Source: Massilia terrae (GTDB lineage Bacteria; Pseudomonadota; Gammaproteobacteria; Burkholderiales; Burkholderiaceae_D). Taken from it: DNA of 64,000 bases. Numbering within the stretch: the first letter of the stretch is position 1; every line of letters begins with the position of its first letter. The notes beneath the pieces were generated by a model that saw nothing but the letters and a program-made list of their open reading frames with translations, did no database searches and was not told where the DNA came from. The stretch spans positions 186,001 to 250,000 of the forward strand of contig NZ_JANUGU010000006.1 of assembly GCF_024753145.1 (NCBI RefSeq), read 5' to 3'. Of this stretch, positions 1 to 10,200 are shown one piece after another. The translations under genes and the position numbers were made by a program.

Positions 1-624
1 CAGCTTGTCCAGCTTCTGCGCGATCGAGAAGCCCTTGAAGCCTTTTTCGATCAGGAAGGCGGTCATGCCGCGCGGGCCGGCCTCGATGTCGGTCTTGGCG
101 TAGACGACGAGGGTGTCGGCGTCGGGGCCGTTGGTGATCCACATCTTGGTGCCGTTCAGCACGTAGCGGTCGCCCTTGAGCTCGGCGCGCAGCTTCATGC
201 TGACCACGTCGGACCCGGCGTTCGGTTCGGACATCGCCAGCGCGCCCACGTGCTCGCCCGAGATCAGCTTGGGCAGGTATTTGCGCTTCTGTTCTTCGCT
301 GCCGTTGCGCTTGATCTGGTTGACGCACAGGTTCGAGTGTGCGCCGTAGGACAGGCCGACCGAGGCCGAGGCGCGCGAAATCTCTTCCATCGCGACGATG
401 TGGGCCAGGTAGCCCATGTCGGCGCCGCCGTATTCCTCGCTCACCGTGATGCCGAGCACGCCCAGCTCGCCCATTTTCTTCCACAGGTCCATCGGGAACT
501 GGTCGCTGCGGTCGATTTCGGCCGCGCGCGGCGCGATTTCGCTGGCCGCGAACTGTTGCACTGCCTCGCGCAGCGCGGCGATGTCCTCGCCGTGGTCAAA
601 GGTCAAGCCGGGGAGATGCAGCAT
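1..624 (-). CDS. liuA: isovaleryl-CoA dehydrogenase, N-terminal part (cut by window edge)
   Basis: The first ~208 residues of an acyl-CoA dehydrogenase are visible; the C-terminal half lies outside the window. The protein begins [14 protein letters not shown] and contains the EEYGGA and [11 protein letters not shown] segments of the N-terminal helical domain, then the [11 protein letters not shown] stretch and the [10 protein letters not shown] motif of the FAD/substrate beta domain. These match isovaleryl-CoA dehydrogenases, which oxidise isovaleryl-CoA to 3-methylcrotonyl-CoA in leucine breakdown, passing electrons to ETF. The substrate is inferred from the motifs and from the neighbouring LiuR-type regulator and its operator upstream. 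Other short-branched acyl-CoA dehydrogenases are the main alternative. The remaining liu genes would lie to the left. Confidence 0.85.
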   Translation of the reverse strand, partial: MLHLPGLTFDHGEDIAALREAVQQFAASEIAPRAAEIDRSDQFPMDLWKKMGELGVLGITVSEEYGGADMGYLAHIVAMEEISRASASVGLSYGAHSNLCVNQIKRNGSEEQKRKYLPKLISGEHVGALAMSEPNAGSDVVSMKLRAELKGDRYVLNGTKMWITNGPDADTLVVYAKTDIEAGPRGMTAFLIEKGFKGFSIAQKLDKL

Positions 625-665
625 GTCGTCCTCACGTGGTCGGTGGCGGGTTTTCAGAGAAGTGC

Positions 666-701
666 ATGATACCGCAGCAGTGACGTTAACGTAAACGTCA
701 A
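666..701 (-). promoter_or_regulatory. LiuR-type operator and promoter of the isovaleryl-CoA dehydrogenase gene
   Basis: Positions 681-697, read on the minus strand, give CGTTTACGTTAACGTCA, which contains the perfect palindrome ACGTTAACGT. A possible promoter overlaps it: TTTACG (690-695), an 18-bp spacer and TATCAT (666-671). The same 17-mer with one change recurs at 1256-1272 before the divergent gene. MerR-family proteins usually bind such palindromes between the -35 and -10 elements, and the regulator gene lies next door, so this is probably its operator. Confidence 0.7.
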
Positions 702-782
702 GTAGCCTGCGTTTTGCGGCTGTTTGATTTAATTGTTATCCAACGGGGCGTGGCTAGCGATAGCGCGAGAGTGAGCGATTAC

Positions 783-1190
783 TCACGCCGCCTTCGCCCC
801 GCCACGCTGCCCGCTTTCGCCCAGCAACTGCCTGCACTCTTCCTCATGCGCGACGATCTCCGCCAGCGCGACCTCGATATCGGCCCGCTGCTGCTCCAGC
901 GTCTCGCGCTGCTTGGCCAGCACGCCGAGGAAGCGGTTGATTTGCGCCACGGTATCCTTGGGCGACTCGTACATGTCCATGATGCTCTTGATCTCGGACA
1001 GCGTCAGTCCCAGCCGCTTGCCGCGCAGGGTCAGCTTGAGGCGGGTGCGGTCGCGCGGCGTGTACACGCGGTTGCGTCCGCCCTGGCCCTCGCGCGTGGG
1101 GCTGAGCAGGCCCTGGTCCTCGTAGAAGCGGATCGCCCGTGCCGTGATGTCGAATTCGCGCGCCAGTTCGGCGATGGTGTATGTGGCCAT
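783..1190 (-). CDS. liuR: MerR-family regulator of leucine/isovalerate degradation (LiuR-like)
   Basis: A 135-residue protein with the MerR winged helix-turn-helix at residues 1-70 (YTIAELAREFDITARAIRFYEDQGLLSP) and a long C-terminal dimerisation coiled coil (about 75-120). It lacks the conserved cysteines of metal-sensing MerR proteins, which fits a regulator sensing a metabolite. LiuR proteins control branched-chain amino acid and isovalerate catabolism in proteobacteria. The gene lies just upstream of, and on the same strand as, the isovaleryl-CoA dehydrogenase gene, and near-identical operators occur on both sides of it, so autoregulation is likely. The ATG at 1190 is preceded by an in-frame stop shortly upstream. 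Assignment as LiuR rests on context plus family. Confidence 0.82.
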   Translation of the reverse strand: MATYTIAELAREFDITARAIRFYEDQGLLSPTREGQGGRNRVYTPRDRTRLKLTLRGKRLGLTLSEIKSIMDMYESPKDTVAQINRFLGVLAKQRETLEQQRADIEVALAEIVAHEEECRQLLGESGQRGGAKAA

Positions 1191-1255
1191 GAAGGTCTAC
1201 CGCATGAAAAGTAGCGATTTTCCGGATCGCTTAGAATGAGAATGGTTCCGTATTC

Positions 1256-1272
1256 CGTTTACGTCAACGTCA
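1256..1272 (+). promoter_or_regulatory. second LiuR-type operator, before the MBL-fold gene
   Basis: CGTTTACGTCAACGTCA differs by one base from the 17-mer at 681-697 and has the same orientation relative to the gene it precedes. It lies between the divergent regulator gene and the MBL-fold gene. Because the site would fall inside the reading frame if translation began at 1236, it supports the later start at 1317. Confidence 0.65.
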
Positions 1273-1316
1273 AACACATTGTAGCGCGCGTCCCCTCAGA
1301 TTACGAAAGTTTCCGT

Positions 1317-2369
1317 ATGAATCCCCTGGAGTCCCAGCTCGCCTACCCCTTCGGCGACACCCTGCCTGCCGCCGGCGCCGCCGAGTCCATCGTGCCGGGC
1401 CTGCGCTGGCTGCGCATGCCGCTGCCGTTCGCGCTCGACCATATCAACCTGTGGCTGCTGAATGACGCGCAGGACGGCCGCGCCGGCTTCGCCGCGGTCG
1501 ACTGCGGCGCCGGCACCGATCCGACCCGCGCCGCGTGGGAACAGCTGTTCGCCGGCGTGATGCAGGGCCAGCCGCTGCTGCGCGTGTTCGCCACCCATTG
1601 CCACCCGGACCACGTCGGCCTGTCCGGCTGGCTGTGCGAGCGCTTCGAGGCGCCGTTCTGGACCACGGCGGCCGAATTCGCGTTCGCGCGGATGATGGCG
1701 GCCGCGCTGCCGGGCGTCGACGGCCCCTCGGCGATCCCGCACTTCGAGCGCCACGGCCTGCGTGATCCGGCCATGCTGGAGCAGATGCGCAGCCGGCGTA
1801 ATTATTACCCGTCGCTGGTGCCGGCCGTGCCGGAAGCCTACACCCGCCTGCAGGATGGCCAGGAAATACATATCGGCAAGCACAGCTGGCGCGTGATTAC
1901 CGGCTTTGGCCATTCGCCCGAACACGCGGCCCTGTATTGCGCGGAGCGGAAGATCCTGATTTCCGGCGACATGGTACTGCCGCGCATCTCGACCAATGTC
2001 TCCGTGTTCGCCGTGGAGCCCGACGGCAACCCGCTGCAGCAATACCTGGACTCCCTCGGCAAGTTCGCCGGCTTGCCGGAAGACACGCTGGTATTGCCCT
2101 CGCACGGCCGCCCCTTCCGCGGCCTGCACACCCGCATCGCCCAGCTGCGCGCCCACCACGACGCGCGCCTGGCGGAAGTGCTGGCCGCTTGCCGCGCACC
2201 GCAAAGCGCAGTTGACATTGTTCCTGTCATGTTCAAGCGCCAGCTGGACGCGCACCAGCTCAGTTTCGCGCTCGGCGAGGCGCTTGCCCACCTGCAAAAA
2301 TTGTTTCGGGATGGTCGTTTGCGCCGCTTAACCGGAAACGATGGTATTGTCCGTTTCGTGTTACCATAG
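1317..2369 (+). CDS. MBL-fold metallo-hydrolase
   Basis: A 350-residue metallo-beta-lactamase-fold protein. The metal-binding motif THCHPDHVGLSG near residue 105 has the HxHxDH pattern, and later candidate ligands occur in GFGHSPEHAAL, SGDMVLP and LPSHGRPF. The family hydrolyses thioesters, lactones or related substrates with a dinuclear metal site; the substrate here is unknown. The ATG at 1317 was chosen over the upstream one at 1236 because GAAAG sits at good spacing and because a LiuR-type operator lies between the two. Sharing that operator suggests a role near branched-chain acyl-CoA breakdown, for instance as a thioesterase, but this is inference. Confidence 0.8.
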   Translation: MNPLESQLAYPFGDTLPAAGAAESIVPGLRWLRMPLPFALDHINLWLLNDAQDGRAGFAAVDCGAGTDPTRAAWEQLFAGVMQGQPLLRVFATHCHPDHVGLSGWLCERFEAPFWTTAAEFAFARMMAAALPGVDGPSAIPHFERHGLRDPAMLEQMRSRRNYYPSLVPAVPEAYTRLQDGQEIHIGKHSWRVITGFGHSPEHAALYCAERKILISGDMVLPRISTNVSVFAVEPDGNPLQQYLDSLGKFAGLPEDTLVLPSHGRPFRGLHTRIAQLRAHHDARLAEVLAACRAPQSAVDIVPVMFKRQLDAHQLSFALGEALAHLQKLFRDGRLRRLTGNDGIVRFVLP

Positions 2370-2396
2370 GGCAACTTACGGAATTTCTCTCGCACG

Positions 2397-2436
2397 GCCG
2401 CCGGAGTTGCGCGGTGACAGTCTCACCGCCGGCGGC
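2397..2436. terminator. GC-rich hairpin after the MBL-fold gene
   Basis: An 8-bp outer stem (GCCGCCGG at 2397-2404 with CCGGCGGC at 2429-2436) encloses a second stem, GCGGTGA with TCACCGC. It lies 28 bp past the stop codon. No T-run follows directly, so it may be a transcription end hairpin without the usual tail or an mRNA-stabilising structure. Confidence 0.4.
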
Positions 2437-2640
2437 AATCGGGTTCAAGTGGCCTTCTCCCTTGCCCGACTTTTTTTCGGTGTGTCATGCTAAGCGCCCC
2501 GTTTTAAGGTATTGTTCTAAGCAATTGGAAATTCTAGCCAATTCTCACAAGTTCTTTTCTTTTAAAAACAGCGCAAGACAACCTTAGTCTCTGTACTCCT
2601 GAGACTGACTTTCAGGTTGCTACGTGAAATAGTGCCGCAC

Positions 2641-3048
2641 ATGAATTCCACTAATGAACGGGAAGGCTTCAGCGAACGTCTGCAACACGCCCTGAAAACC
2701 GCCCATTACTCTCCGGATAGCCCCACGCGCCTGGCCCGCGAATTTAACATTCGCTTCGAAGGCCGGCCGATCACGGTCCACGCCGCCCGCAAATGGCTGG
2801 TTGGCGAAGCGATCCCGACCCAGGAAAAACTGCGCATGCTGGCCCAGTGGCTGGGCGTACCGGCCGACTGGCTGCGCTTCGGCGGCGACACCGATCCCGC
2901 CACCGGCGAAGCCAGCAACACCAGCGCCCGCTTCGAATCGGCCGACGTCAAGCTGATCGCCGACCTGCAGCGCCTGGATGACCACCACCGCGAAATGGCG
3001 CGCGAGTTCATCCGCATGCTGGTGCGCATGAACCACCAGAGGCAGTAA
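2641..3048 (+). CDS. small helix-turn-helix DNA-binding protein
   Basis: A 135-residue soluble protein. Residues about 10-75 look like a Cro/CI-type helix-turn-helix (FSERLQHALKTA, then TRLAREFN, VHAARKWLVGE and EKLRMLAQWLGV). The C-terminal ~45 residues form a helical tail (LIADLQRLDDHHREMAREFIRMLVRM), probably for dimerisation. The target genes are unknown. A TTG at 2617 could extend the frame by eight residues, but its spacing to purine-rich sequence is poor. The 270 bp upstream are comparatively AT-rich and include AGTCTC (2586-2591) and its inverted copy GAGACT (2601-2606), a possible autoregulatory site. Confidence 0.7.
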   Translation: MNSTNEREGFSERLQHALKTAHYSPDSPTRLAREFNIRFEGRPITVHAARKWLVGEAIPTQEKLRMLAQWLGVPADWLRFGGDTDPATGEASNTSARFESADVKLIADLQRLDDHHREMAREFIRMLVRMNHQRQ

Positions 3049-3169
3049 GTACGGGCATTGCCCTCGCGAAAAAAATCTTTACGGGAAATCGGCACAAACC
3101 GCGCAGACTGCCGCATAATCTACGCGGTCACTGCCGACCCGTAACCGTTCAGCATCGAGGGCAAGCCGT

Positions 3170-3346
3170 ATGATGAAAAGCAACTACAGCAACACCGCCC
3201 AACTGAAGGAACTGATGACTGCGCCGCCGATGACGGCCGCGCGTCACGCCGAAGTGATGCGCAAGAAGATCGCGCAGCGGCGCATGCTGGAAGAAGCGCG
3301 CGACCTCAAGCGCGCGATCGGCGAGGTCCTCGTCGAGAAAAGCTGA
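3170..3346 (+). CDS. 58-residue hypothetical protein
   Basis: A short reading frame of MMKSNYSNTAQLKELM type with a basic, helical second half (RKKIAQRRMLEEARDLKRAI). GAGG at 3157-3160 lies nine bases before the ATG. It has no cysteine, no membrane segment and no recognisable domain. Its codon choice, rich in G/C at third positions, resembles that of the neighbouring genes, which supports it being real. It stands alone between the HTH gene and the convergent ubiX. I do not recognise the family. Confidence 0.55.
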   Translation: MMKSNYSNTAQLKELMTAPPMTAARHAEVMRKKIAQRRMLEEARDLKRAIGEVLVEKS

Positions 3347-3356
3347 ACGCCGGGCC

Positions 3357-3959
3357 TCAGGCCCCGGTGTCCGTCTTCATCCCCGACCAACGTGGCGCGA
3401 GCGCGTGCTCGAGCCCGAACAGATCGAGCACTCGCGCGATCGTGTGGTCGACCATCTCGTCGATGCTGGCCGGGCGGTGGTAGAAGCTCGGCAGCGGCGG
3501 GAACACGATCCCGCCCATTTCCGTGACCGCCGTCATATTGCGCAGGTGCGCGAGATTGAACGGTGTCTCCCTGACCATCAAGACCAGCCGGCGGCGCTCC
3601 TTGAGCGTGACGTCGGCCGCGCGCGCGACCAGGTTGTCCGACAGGCCATGGGCCACTGACGCCAGGGTCTTCATCGAGCAGGGCGCGATCACCATGCCGT
3701 CGGTCTGGAACGACCCGCTGGCGATGGCGGCGCCGACGTCGCGGTTGCGATGCACGACATGGGCCAGCGCCTCGACATCGCGGCGCTGCATGCCGACTTC
3801 CTGGTGCAGGGTGAGGGAAGCGGCGTCGGACACCACGAGGTGGCTCTCGACGCCGGGCGTGGCGGCCAGCTGCTGGAGCAGGCGCACGCCATAGATGGCC
3901 CCGGTGGCGCCGGTGATGGCGACCACCAGCCGGCGCGCTTGGGTCTTACTTGCCGCCAT
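3357..3959 (-). CDS. ubiX: flavin prenyltransferase UbiX
   Basis: A 200-residue flavoprotein of the UbiX/Pad1 family, which makes prenylated FMN from dimethylallyl phosphate and FMN for the decarboxylase UbiD in ubiquinone synthesis. The N-terminal Rossmann motif [13 protein letters not shown], the segment [19 protein letters not shown] and the [13 protein letters not shown] region are all present. The frame is open further upstream inside grxD, but [11 protein letters not shown] at 3959 is the natural start; it overlaps the end of grxD by 14 bp, so the two genes are probably co-transcribed and translationally coupled. Confidence 0.92.
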   Translation of the reverse strand: MAASKTQARRLVVAITGATGAIYGVRLLQQLAATPGVESHLVVSDAASLTLHQEVGMQRRDVEALAHVVHRNRDVGAAIASGSFQTDGMVIAPCSMKTLASVAHGLSDNLVARAADVTLKERRRLVLMVRETPFNLAHLRNMTAVTEMGGIVFPPLPSFYHRPASIDEMVDHTIARVLDLFGLEHALAPRWSGMKTDTGA

Positions 3960-4263
3960 TGAGCAGGGCTTGCAGTTCGCCCGACTCATACATCTCGTTC
4001 ATGATGTCCGAACCGCCGATGAACTCGCCGTTGACGTAGAGCTGCGGGATGGTCGGCCAGTTCGAGTAGTCCTTGATGCCCTGGCGAACTTCCGGATCTT
4101 CCAGCACGTTGACGGTGGCGATATTCTCGACGCCGCAGGCTTTCAGGATCTGGATGGCGCGGCCGGAGAAGCCGCACTGCGGGAACTGGGCGCTGCCTTT
4201 CATGAACAGCACGACCGGGGAGGTGGTCACGGTCTCTTTGATCCAGGTTTGAACGTCGCTCAT
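3946..4263 (-). CDS. grxD: monothiol glutaredoxin, Grx4/GrxD type
   Basis: A 105-residue CGFS-type glutaredoxin. The active-site Cys lies in [10 protein letters not shown], and the glutathione-binding loops WPTIPQLYV and GGSDIM follow. Proteins of this class bind a [2Fe-2S] cluster with glutathione and, often with BolA-type partners, deliver Fe-S clusters; an IbaG/BolA-like gene occurs at 26918 in this window. The gene precedes ubiX with a 14-bp overlap. Confidence 0.95.
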   Translation of the reverse strand: MSDVQTWIKETVTTSPVVLFMKGSAQFPQCGFSGRAIQILKACGVENIATVNVLEDPEVRQGIKDYSNWPTIPQLYVNGEFIGGSDIMNEMYESGELQALLNGGK

Positions 4264-4401
4264 GTTGTGATCTGCCTTGGCTAAAAAGTGTATTTGAATG
4301 GCGTCATTTTATAAGAAAACGCCGGGGCGGGTGCGCGGGTGGGTGGGGTGGGTCGTTTGTAAGCCACGCGTTAGCTCGTTTCACTCGTTAACCCAAAAAC
4401 C

Positions 4402-4509
4402 GTCATCCCGGCGCAGGCCGGGATCCATAGACCGTTCGCGCCGCCGCAGAGCGTTCGACGCCGAAGGCGGAGCTAACTCAGCATGGGTCCCGGCCTGCGC
4501 CGGGACGAC
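4402..4509. repeat. REPIN-like element, copy A
   Basis: Two hairpins in opposite orientation bound the element. The left stem is TCCCGGC/GCCGGGA with loop GCAG; the right stem is the same with loop CTGC. The ends are GTCAT and ACGAC. It fills the gap between tex and grxD. The stem differs from other copies by paired changes. Confidence 0.85.
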
Positions 4510-4522
4510 GGCTTTCTGCTAG

Positions 4523-6874
4523 CTACTTCCGCAGCTTGGCGAAAGCCGCCGCCATCGCGCCGCCGGCCGGCGCCGCTTTTTCCTGCTGGCGCTGATGCTG
4601 CCCCAGCCGCTTGGCGTCGTTGCGATCCGCGCGCTGCTCCGGGCGCGAACCCGGCTGCGGCGCGCTGTCCGACAGCCGCATGGTCAGCGCGATGCGTTTG
4701 CGCTTGACGTCCACTTCCAGCACCTTCACCTTCACCACCTGGCCGGCCTTGACCACCGTGTGCGGGTCCTTCACGAAGCTGTTCGACAGTGCCGAGATGT
4801 GCACCAGCCCGTCCTGGTGCACGCCGATGTCCACGAAAGCGCCGAACGCGGCGACGTTGGTCACCACGCCTTCCAGGATCATGTCGGCCTTCAGGTCGCT
4901 GATCTCCTCCACGCCTTCCTTGAAAGTGGCGGTGGTGAATTCGGGCCGCGGGTCGCGGCCCGGTTTCTCCAGCTCTTTCAGGATGTCGGTCACGGTCGGC
5001 ACGCCGAAGCGCTCGTCCGCGTACTTGGCCGGATTCAGCGCCTTGAGCAGCTTGCCCTCGCCGATCACGCCCTTGATGTCGCGCTGGATGTCGGCCAGGA
5101 TCTTCTCGACCACCGGATATGATTCCGGGTGCACCGCCGACGCATCCAGCGGGTTCTCGCCGCCCATGATGCGGAGAAAACCGGCGGCCTGTTCGAAGGT
5201 CTTGTCGCCCAGCCGCGGCACGCTCTTGAGCGCCGCGCGCGAGGCAAACGCGCCCTTCATGTCGCGGTAGGCCACGATGCTTTGCGCAACCGACGCCGAC
5301 AGGCCCGACACGCGTGCCAGCAGCGGCGCCGAGGCCGTGTTCACGTCGACCCCGACGGCGTTCACGCAGTCCTCGACCACCGCATCGAGCGAGCGCGCGA
5401 GCTGGGTCTGCGATACGTCGTGCTGGTACTGGCCGACGCCGATCGACTTCGGATCGATCTTCACCAGCTCCGCCAGCGGGTCCTGCAAACGCCGCGCGAT
5501 CGACACCGCGCCGCGCAGCGACACGTCCAGTTCCGGCAGCTCGCGCGATGCGAACTCCGACGCCGAGTACACCGATGCCCCGGCTTCCGACACGACGATC
5601 TTGGTCAGCTTCAGTTCCGGCCGCAGCTTGATCAGGTCCTGCGCCAGCTTGTCGGTCTCGCGCGATGCGGTGCCGTTGCCGATCGAGACCAGCGACACAT
5701 TGTGCTTCGCGGCCAGCGCGCCCAGCACGTGCAGCGCGCCGTCCCAGTCGTTGCGCGGCTGGTGCGGGTAGATGGTCGCGGTGTCGACCACCTTGCCGGT
5801 GGCATCGACCACCGCGACTTTCACGCCGGTGCGCAGGCCCGGGTCCAGGCCCATGGTCGCGCGCGGGCCGGCCGGCGCGGCCAGCAGCAGGTCCTTCAGG
5901 TTGCGCGCGAAGACGCCGATCGCATCCAGCTCCGCGCGCTCGCGCAGGGCGCCCATCAGCTCGGTCTCCAGGTGCATGAAGCTCTTTACGCGCCAGGTCC
6001 AGCGCACGGTGTCGAGCAGCCATTTGTCGGCCGGACGGCCCGCGCCCCTGATGCCGAAGTGCGCGGCGATGCGGCTCTCGCAGGGATTGTGCGGCGCGTC
6101 CCACTTCGGCTTTTCCGCTTCGCTGTCAAGCCGCAGCGTCACGTCCAGCATGCCTTCGCGGCGGCCGCGCATCAGCGCCAGCGCGCGGTGCGAGGGCAGG
6201 TTTGCCAAGGGCTCGGAGTAATCGAAGTAGTCGGCGAATTTCTCGCCTTCGTCCTGCTTGCCTTCGACGACCTTGGACTCGACCACGCCGTGGTCCTGCA
6301 CGTATTCGCGCAGCGACTGCAGCAGGCTCGCGTCTTCGGCGAAGCGCTCCATCAGGATCTGGCGTGCGCCGTCCAGCGCGGCCTTGGTGTCCGCCACGCC
6401 CGGGTTGCTGGCGCCGTCCGCCGTGGTGAAGGCTTCGCGCAGATACTGGGCCGCTTCCGTTTCCGGGTTCAGCGCGGGATCGGCCAGCAGGCTCTCGGCC
6501 AGCGGCGCGAGCCCGGCTTCGATCGCGATCTGGGCCTTGGTGCGGCGCTTCTGCTTGTACGGCAGGTACAGGTCTTCGAGGCGCGTCTTGTCCTCGGCGT
6601 GAGTGACCGCGTCGAGCAGCTCCGGCGTCATCTTGCCCTGCTCGGTGATCGAGGAAAGGATCGCGGCGCGGCGGTCTTCCAGTTCGCGCAGGTAGCGCAG
6701 GCGTTCTTCGAGCAGGCGCAGCTGGATGTCGTCGAGGCCGCCGGTGGCTTCCTTGCGGTAGCGGGCGATGAAGGGGACGGTGGCGCCTTCGTCCAGCAGG
6801 GCGACGGCGGCGGCGACTTGCGCCGGTTTGGCCGACAGTTCGACGGCAAGACGTTGTTCGATGGATGGCAGCAT
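4523..6874 (-). CDS. tex: Tex family transcription accessory / RNA-binding protein
   Basis: A 783-residue Tex protein. In order: N-terminal helical region with an HTH-like bundle (1-190, [15 protein letters not shown]), a YqgF/RNase H-like domain (about 335-450, [17 protein letters not shown]), helix-hairpin-helix DNA-binding repeats (about 490-560, [17 protein letters not shown]) and a C-terminal S1 RNA-binding domain (about 655-730, [21 protein letters not shown]). Tex homologues bind nucleic acid and affect transcription and stress tolerance; the exact mechanism is unsettled. The open frame extends upstream, but [13 protein letters not shown] at 6874 matches family starts. The disordered tail is rich in Gln, Arg and Ala. 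Confidence 0.93.
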   Translation of the reverse strand: MLPSIEQRLAVELSAKPAQVAAAVALLDEGATVPFIARYRKEATGGLDDIQLRLLEERLRYLRELEDRRAAILSSITEQGKMTPELLDAVTHAEDKTRLEDLYLPYKQKRRTKAQIAIEAGLAPLAESLLADPALNPETEAAQYLREAFTTADGASNPGVADTKAALDGARQILMERFAEDASLLQSLREYVQDHGVVESKVVEGKQDEGEKFADYFDYSEPLANLPSHRALALMRGRREGMLDVTLRLDSEAEKPKWDAPHNPCESRIAAHFGIRGAGRPADKWLLDTVRWTWRVKSFMHLETELMGALRERAELDAIGVFARNLKDLLLAAPAGPRATMGLDPGLRTGVKVAVVDATGKVVDTATIYPHQPRNDWDGALHVLGALAAKHNVSLVSIGNGTASRETDKLAQDLIKLRPELKLTKIVVSEAGASVYSASEFASRELPELDVSLRGAVSIARRLQDPLAELVKIDPKSIGVGQYQHDVSQTQLARSLDAVVEDCVNAVGVDVNTASAPLLARVSGLSASVAQSIVAYRDMKGAFASRAALKSVPRLGDKTFEQAAGFLRIMGGENPLDASAVHPESYPVVEKILADIQRDIKGVIGEGKLLKALNPAKYADERFGVPTVTDILKELEKPGRDPRPEFTTATFKEGVEEISDLKADMILEGVVTNVAAFGAFVDIGVHQDGLVHISALSNSFVKDPHTVVKAGQVVKVKVLEVDVKRKRIALTMRLSDSAPQPGSRPEQRADRNDAKRLGQHQRQQEKAAPAGGAMAAAFAKLRK

Positions 6875-7220
6875 TGGTGCAAGCGAAACGTGGTGAAGCG
6901 GCCAATGATACGCATTCGTCCGTGACGCGCCAGTCTTGACAGGCGGCCGCTGTCGTGCAAACGCTTGCCCGCTTGGCAAAACCAAAGCTTGTGCTTGATC
7001 ACATCGGCGCGAGAACCGAAAATCATGCGAACCGGCTGAACAGCCGCGTGTCGAATCGTCCGTGAAACCGGGCCGGGCTTGCCGATTTGGCCTGTCGCCC
7101 CCATGTGATATTTCACACGAAAAAGTTTTCTAGGATACGTGCGATTCCGAACAAAACAGAAGCGTCCGTATGAAGGATAATAGCGTTCGTTGCACTTTTT
7201 GATACAGACTCCAGGGACCC
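6875..7220. other. divergent intergenic region between tex and the SNF2 gene
   Basis: These 346 bp hold no convincing gene and must carry the promoters of both flanking genes. A palindrome TGTGA-TATT-TCACA lies at 7104-7117; it resembles a CRP/FNR-family half-site pair but has a 4-bp spacer instead of the 6 bp of CRP sites. A possible -10 element GATAAT lies at 7176-7181, 40 bp before the SNF2 start. Confidence 0.45.
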
Positions 7221-10200
7221 ATGCACACAGTTGATTTTCAACGCGACGGCTCCAGCGACGCAGTAGCCCCCGCCCGCGCTCCCGCGCGCTCGCCGGCACT
7301 GCCCGCGCCCGTGACGAGCTGGCTGCAACGGGTCGAGGCGGCGGCGCATCCGCGCCCCAAGCTGACCGCCGAAGTGACGGACCCCAAAGCTGTCCAGTTC
7401 AAATTCGTGTACGTGATGGCGCCCACCAGCGGCGGCCGCCACGTTGCCATCTGCCTCTGCAAAGCCAAGCTGCGCCCGAACGGCGAAGTGGCCTCGGCCA
7501 GCCCGGTGAGCGAAGTGTTCTCCCTGCTGTCGGCGCCGCCGGCCTATCTCGAAGGCGTTGACGAAGACCTGGTCCGTTTCTTCATCGCCATGCGCAGCGG
7601 TTCCTCGCAAGGCACCAGCGCCACCGAGCCCAAGGGCAAGGTCGGCGCCATCCTGTTGCAGATGTTGCTGGAGCAAGAAAAGTTGCTGTGGGCTAATTCC
7701 TGGCAGGACATGGCCAATGGCCTCGTCTATCCGCTGCAGGCCGGCCCCCAGCGCCAGGCCAACCTGGCGTGGCGCGACGAAGGGCGCATTGCCAAGCTCG
7801 GCTGGTCGGTGGAACCGGCGGGCAAGGGCGTCAGCCATCCCGGGGCCGACCAGATCGACTACATGCTGCCGACCGATCCGCCGTGGTACGTGGACAACCT
7901 GTCCTGCGGCCCGCTGGACCTGAACCGCGGCGGCATCGAGATTTCGCTGGCGGAACTGCAAGCCCTGGTGGCGCAGGCGCCGGCGCTGGGCGGCACCGAT
8001 AAAAAGCGCGTGTCGCAACTGCTGCTGGCGCACGGCCTGCAACAGCTGATGCCGCTGCCGCAGCCGCTCACCCAGCGCGTGCGCAACGACGTCAAGCCGG
8101 TGCCCGCGCTGCTGCTCGACTCGGTGCAACTGCCGGACATCAACGGCCAGCGCTGGCACGACTTCGCCGTGCTGTCCTACGACTACGACGGCCAGCGCGT
8201 GTCCTTCGACCCGGCCCAGCGCGTGGTGCGCCAGGTCGGCGAAATCACCGAGGTCATCGAGCGCGACCAGGCCGACGAAGCCGCCGCGCTGGCCAAGCTG
8301 GGGGAGCTGGGCTTCCGCAAGCCGGGCACGGCGCCGCTGAACGGCGTGGTGGGCGCGCAACAGCTGGAAAGCCAGGCCCACTGGCTGCGTTTCGCCGAGG
8401 ACGATCTCGACGCGCTGATCGACGCCGGCTGGCATTTGCAGAAGTCGCCCCGCTACCGCTACGACGTGGTGCCGGTGGAAGACTGGTACGCGGAGATCGA
8501 CGAGCCGGAAGAAGCCGGCAAGGCCTGGTTCGAGCTGGAGCTGGGCATTGTCGTCAACGGCAAGCGCGTCCCGCTGCTGCCTGTGCTGGTGCAATTGATC
8601 CGCAGCGCGCCGACCGATTTCAATCCGGAAGTGCTGGCCGCCCACGCCGAGGACGACCAGATGCTGGCCACGCTGAAGGACGGCCTGCGCGTGGCGCTGC
8701 CCTGGGGCCGCATCAAGCCCATCCTGGCTACGCTGGGCGAACTCTATTTCAACGAAAAGATCAAAGACAAGGTGCGCCTGTCCACGCTGGACGCGGCACG
8801 CCTGGAAGACCTGGCCCGTGGCCTGGAGCTGCGCTGGTTCGGCGGCGAGCAGCTGCGCGAAACCGGCCGCAAGCTGGCCAGCTTCGGCTCGGTGAAGAAA
8901 GTCGCCGCGCCGGAGGGCCTGCGCGCCACCCTGCGCGACTACCAGCTGGATGGCTTGTCGTGGATGCAGTTCCTGCGTGAGTACGACCTCGGCGGCATCC
9001 TCGCCGACGACATGGGCCTGGGCAAGACGGTGCAGACCCTGGCCCACATCCTGACCGAGAAGGAAGCGGGTCGCCTGACCAGCCCGGCACTGGTGATCGC
9101 GCCGACCAGCCTGATGACCAACTGGGTCGAGGAAGCCAGCCGCTTCACGCCCGGCCTCAAGGTGCTGCTGCTGCAGGGCAAGGAGCGGATGGAACTGTTC
9201 GACCAGATCGAGCAGGCCGACCTGGTGCTCACCACCTATGCCTTGCTGCCGCGCGACGAGGAAAAGCTGCGCGAGCACCACTACCACCTGGTGATCCTCG
9301 ACGAGTCGCACTACATCAAGAACACCCGTTCGAAGGCCGCGCAAACGGCCGGTTCGCTCGACGCGCGCCACCGCCTGTGCCTGACCGGCACGCCGCTCGA
9401 GAACCACCTGGGCGAGCTGTGGTCGCAGTTCCACTTCCTGCTGCCGGGGCTGCTGGGCGACGAGAAGACCTTCAACACCCAGTTCCGTCATCCGATCGAG
9501 CGCCAGGACGACCCGGTGCGCCGCGGCTTGCTGAACCGCCGCATCCGTCCCTTCCTGCTGCGCCGTACCAAGGACAATGTCGCCAAGGAACTGCCGGAAA
9601 AGACCGAGATGGTGCGCAAGGTCGAACTCACCGGCGCCCAGCGCGACCTGTACGAGACCGTGCGCCTGGCGATGGACAAGAAGGTGCGCGAGGAAATCGA
9701 CCGCAAGGGCGTGGCGCGCAGCCAGATCGTCATCCTGGAAGCGCTGCTGAAGCTGCGCCAGGTCTGCTGCGACCCGCGCCTGGTCAAGGCCTTGCCGGCC
9801 AAGAAGCAGCCGGTGTCGGCCAAGCTGACCGACCTGATGCAGATGATCGACGACTTGTTGGAAGAAGGCCGCAAGATCCTCGTGTTCTCGCAATTCACCA
9901 GCATGCTCGGCCTCATTGAGGAAGAGCTCGATGCGCGCAACATTCCCTACGCGCTGCTGACCGGCGAAACCCGCGACCGTTCGGCGCAGGTGGCGGCCTT
10001 CCAGCAGGGCGCGGTGCCGATCTTCCTGATCAGCCTCAAGGCGGGCGGCGTCGGCCTGAACCTGACCGCGGCCGACACGGTCATCCACTACGACCCGTGG
10101 TGGAACCCGGCCGCCGAGAACCAGGCCACCGACCGTGCCTGGCGCATCGGGCAGGACAAGCCCGTGTTCGTCTACAAGCTGATCGCCAAGGGCACGCTGG

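Noticed and set aside
1236-1316. N-terminal extension of the MBL-fold protein
   Set aside because: The extension has no family match and contains the LiuR-type operator; the ATG at 1317 has a suitable ribosome-binding site.
4298-4522. Open frame ending in RRRPGS-type residues over REPIN copy A
   Set aside because: The frame is largely encoded by the repeat and has no coding features; such tails are typical of frames reading through these elements.
7104-7117. CRP-binding site TGTGA-TATT-TCACA
   Set aside because: The spacer is 4 bp and CRP sites have 6 bp; kept only as a palindrome note.
7113-10088. A 991-codon minus-strand open frame opposite the first SNF2 gene
   Set aside because: It has no recognisable motif, while the plus-strand protein has all SNF2 helicase motifs and a good ribosome-binding site.
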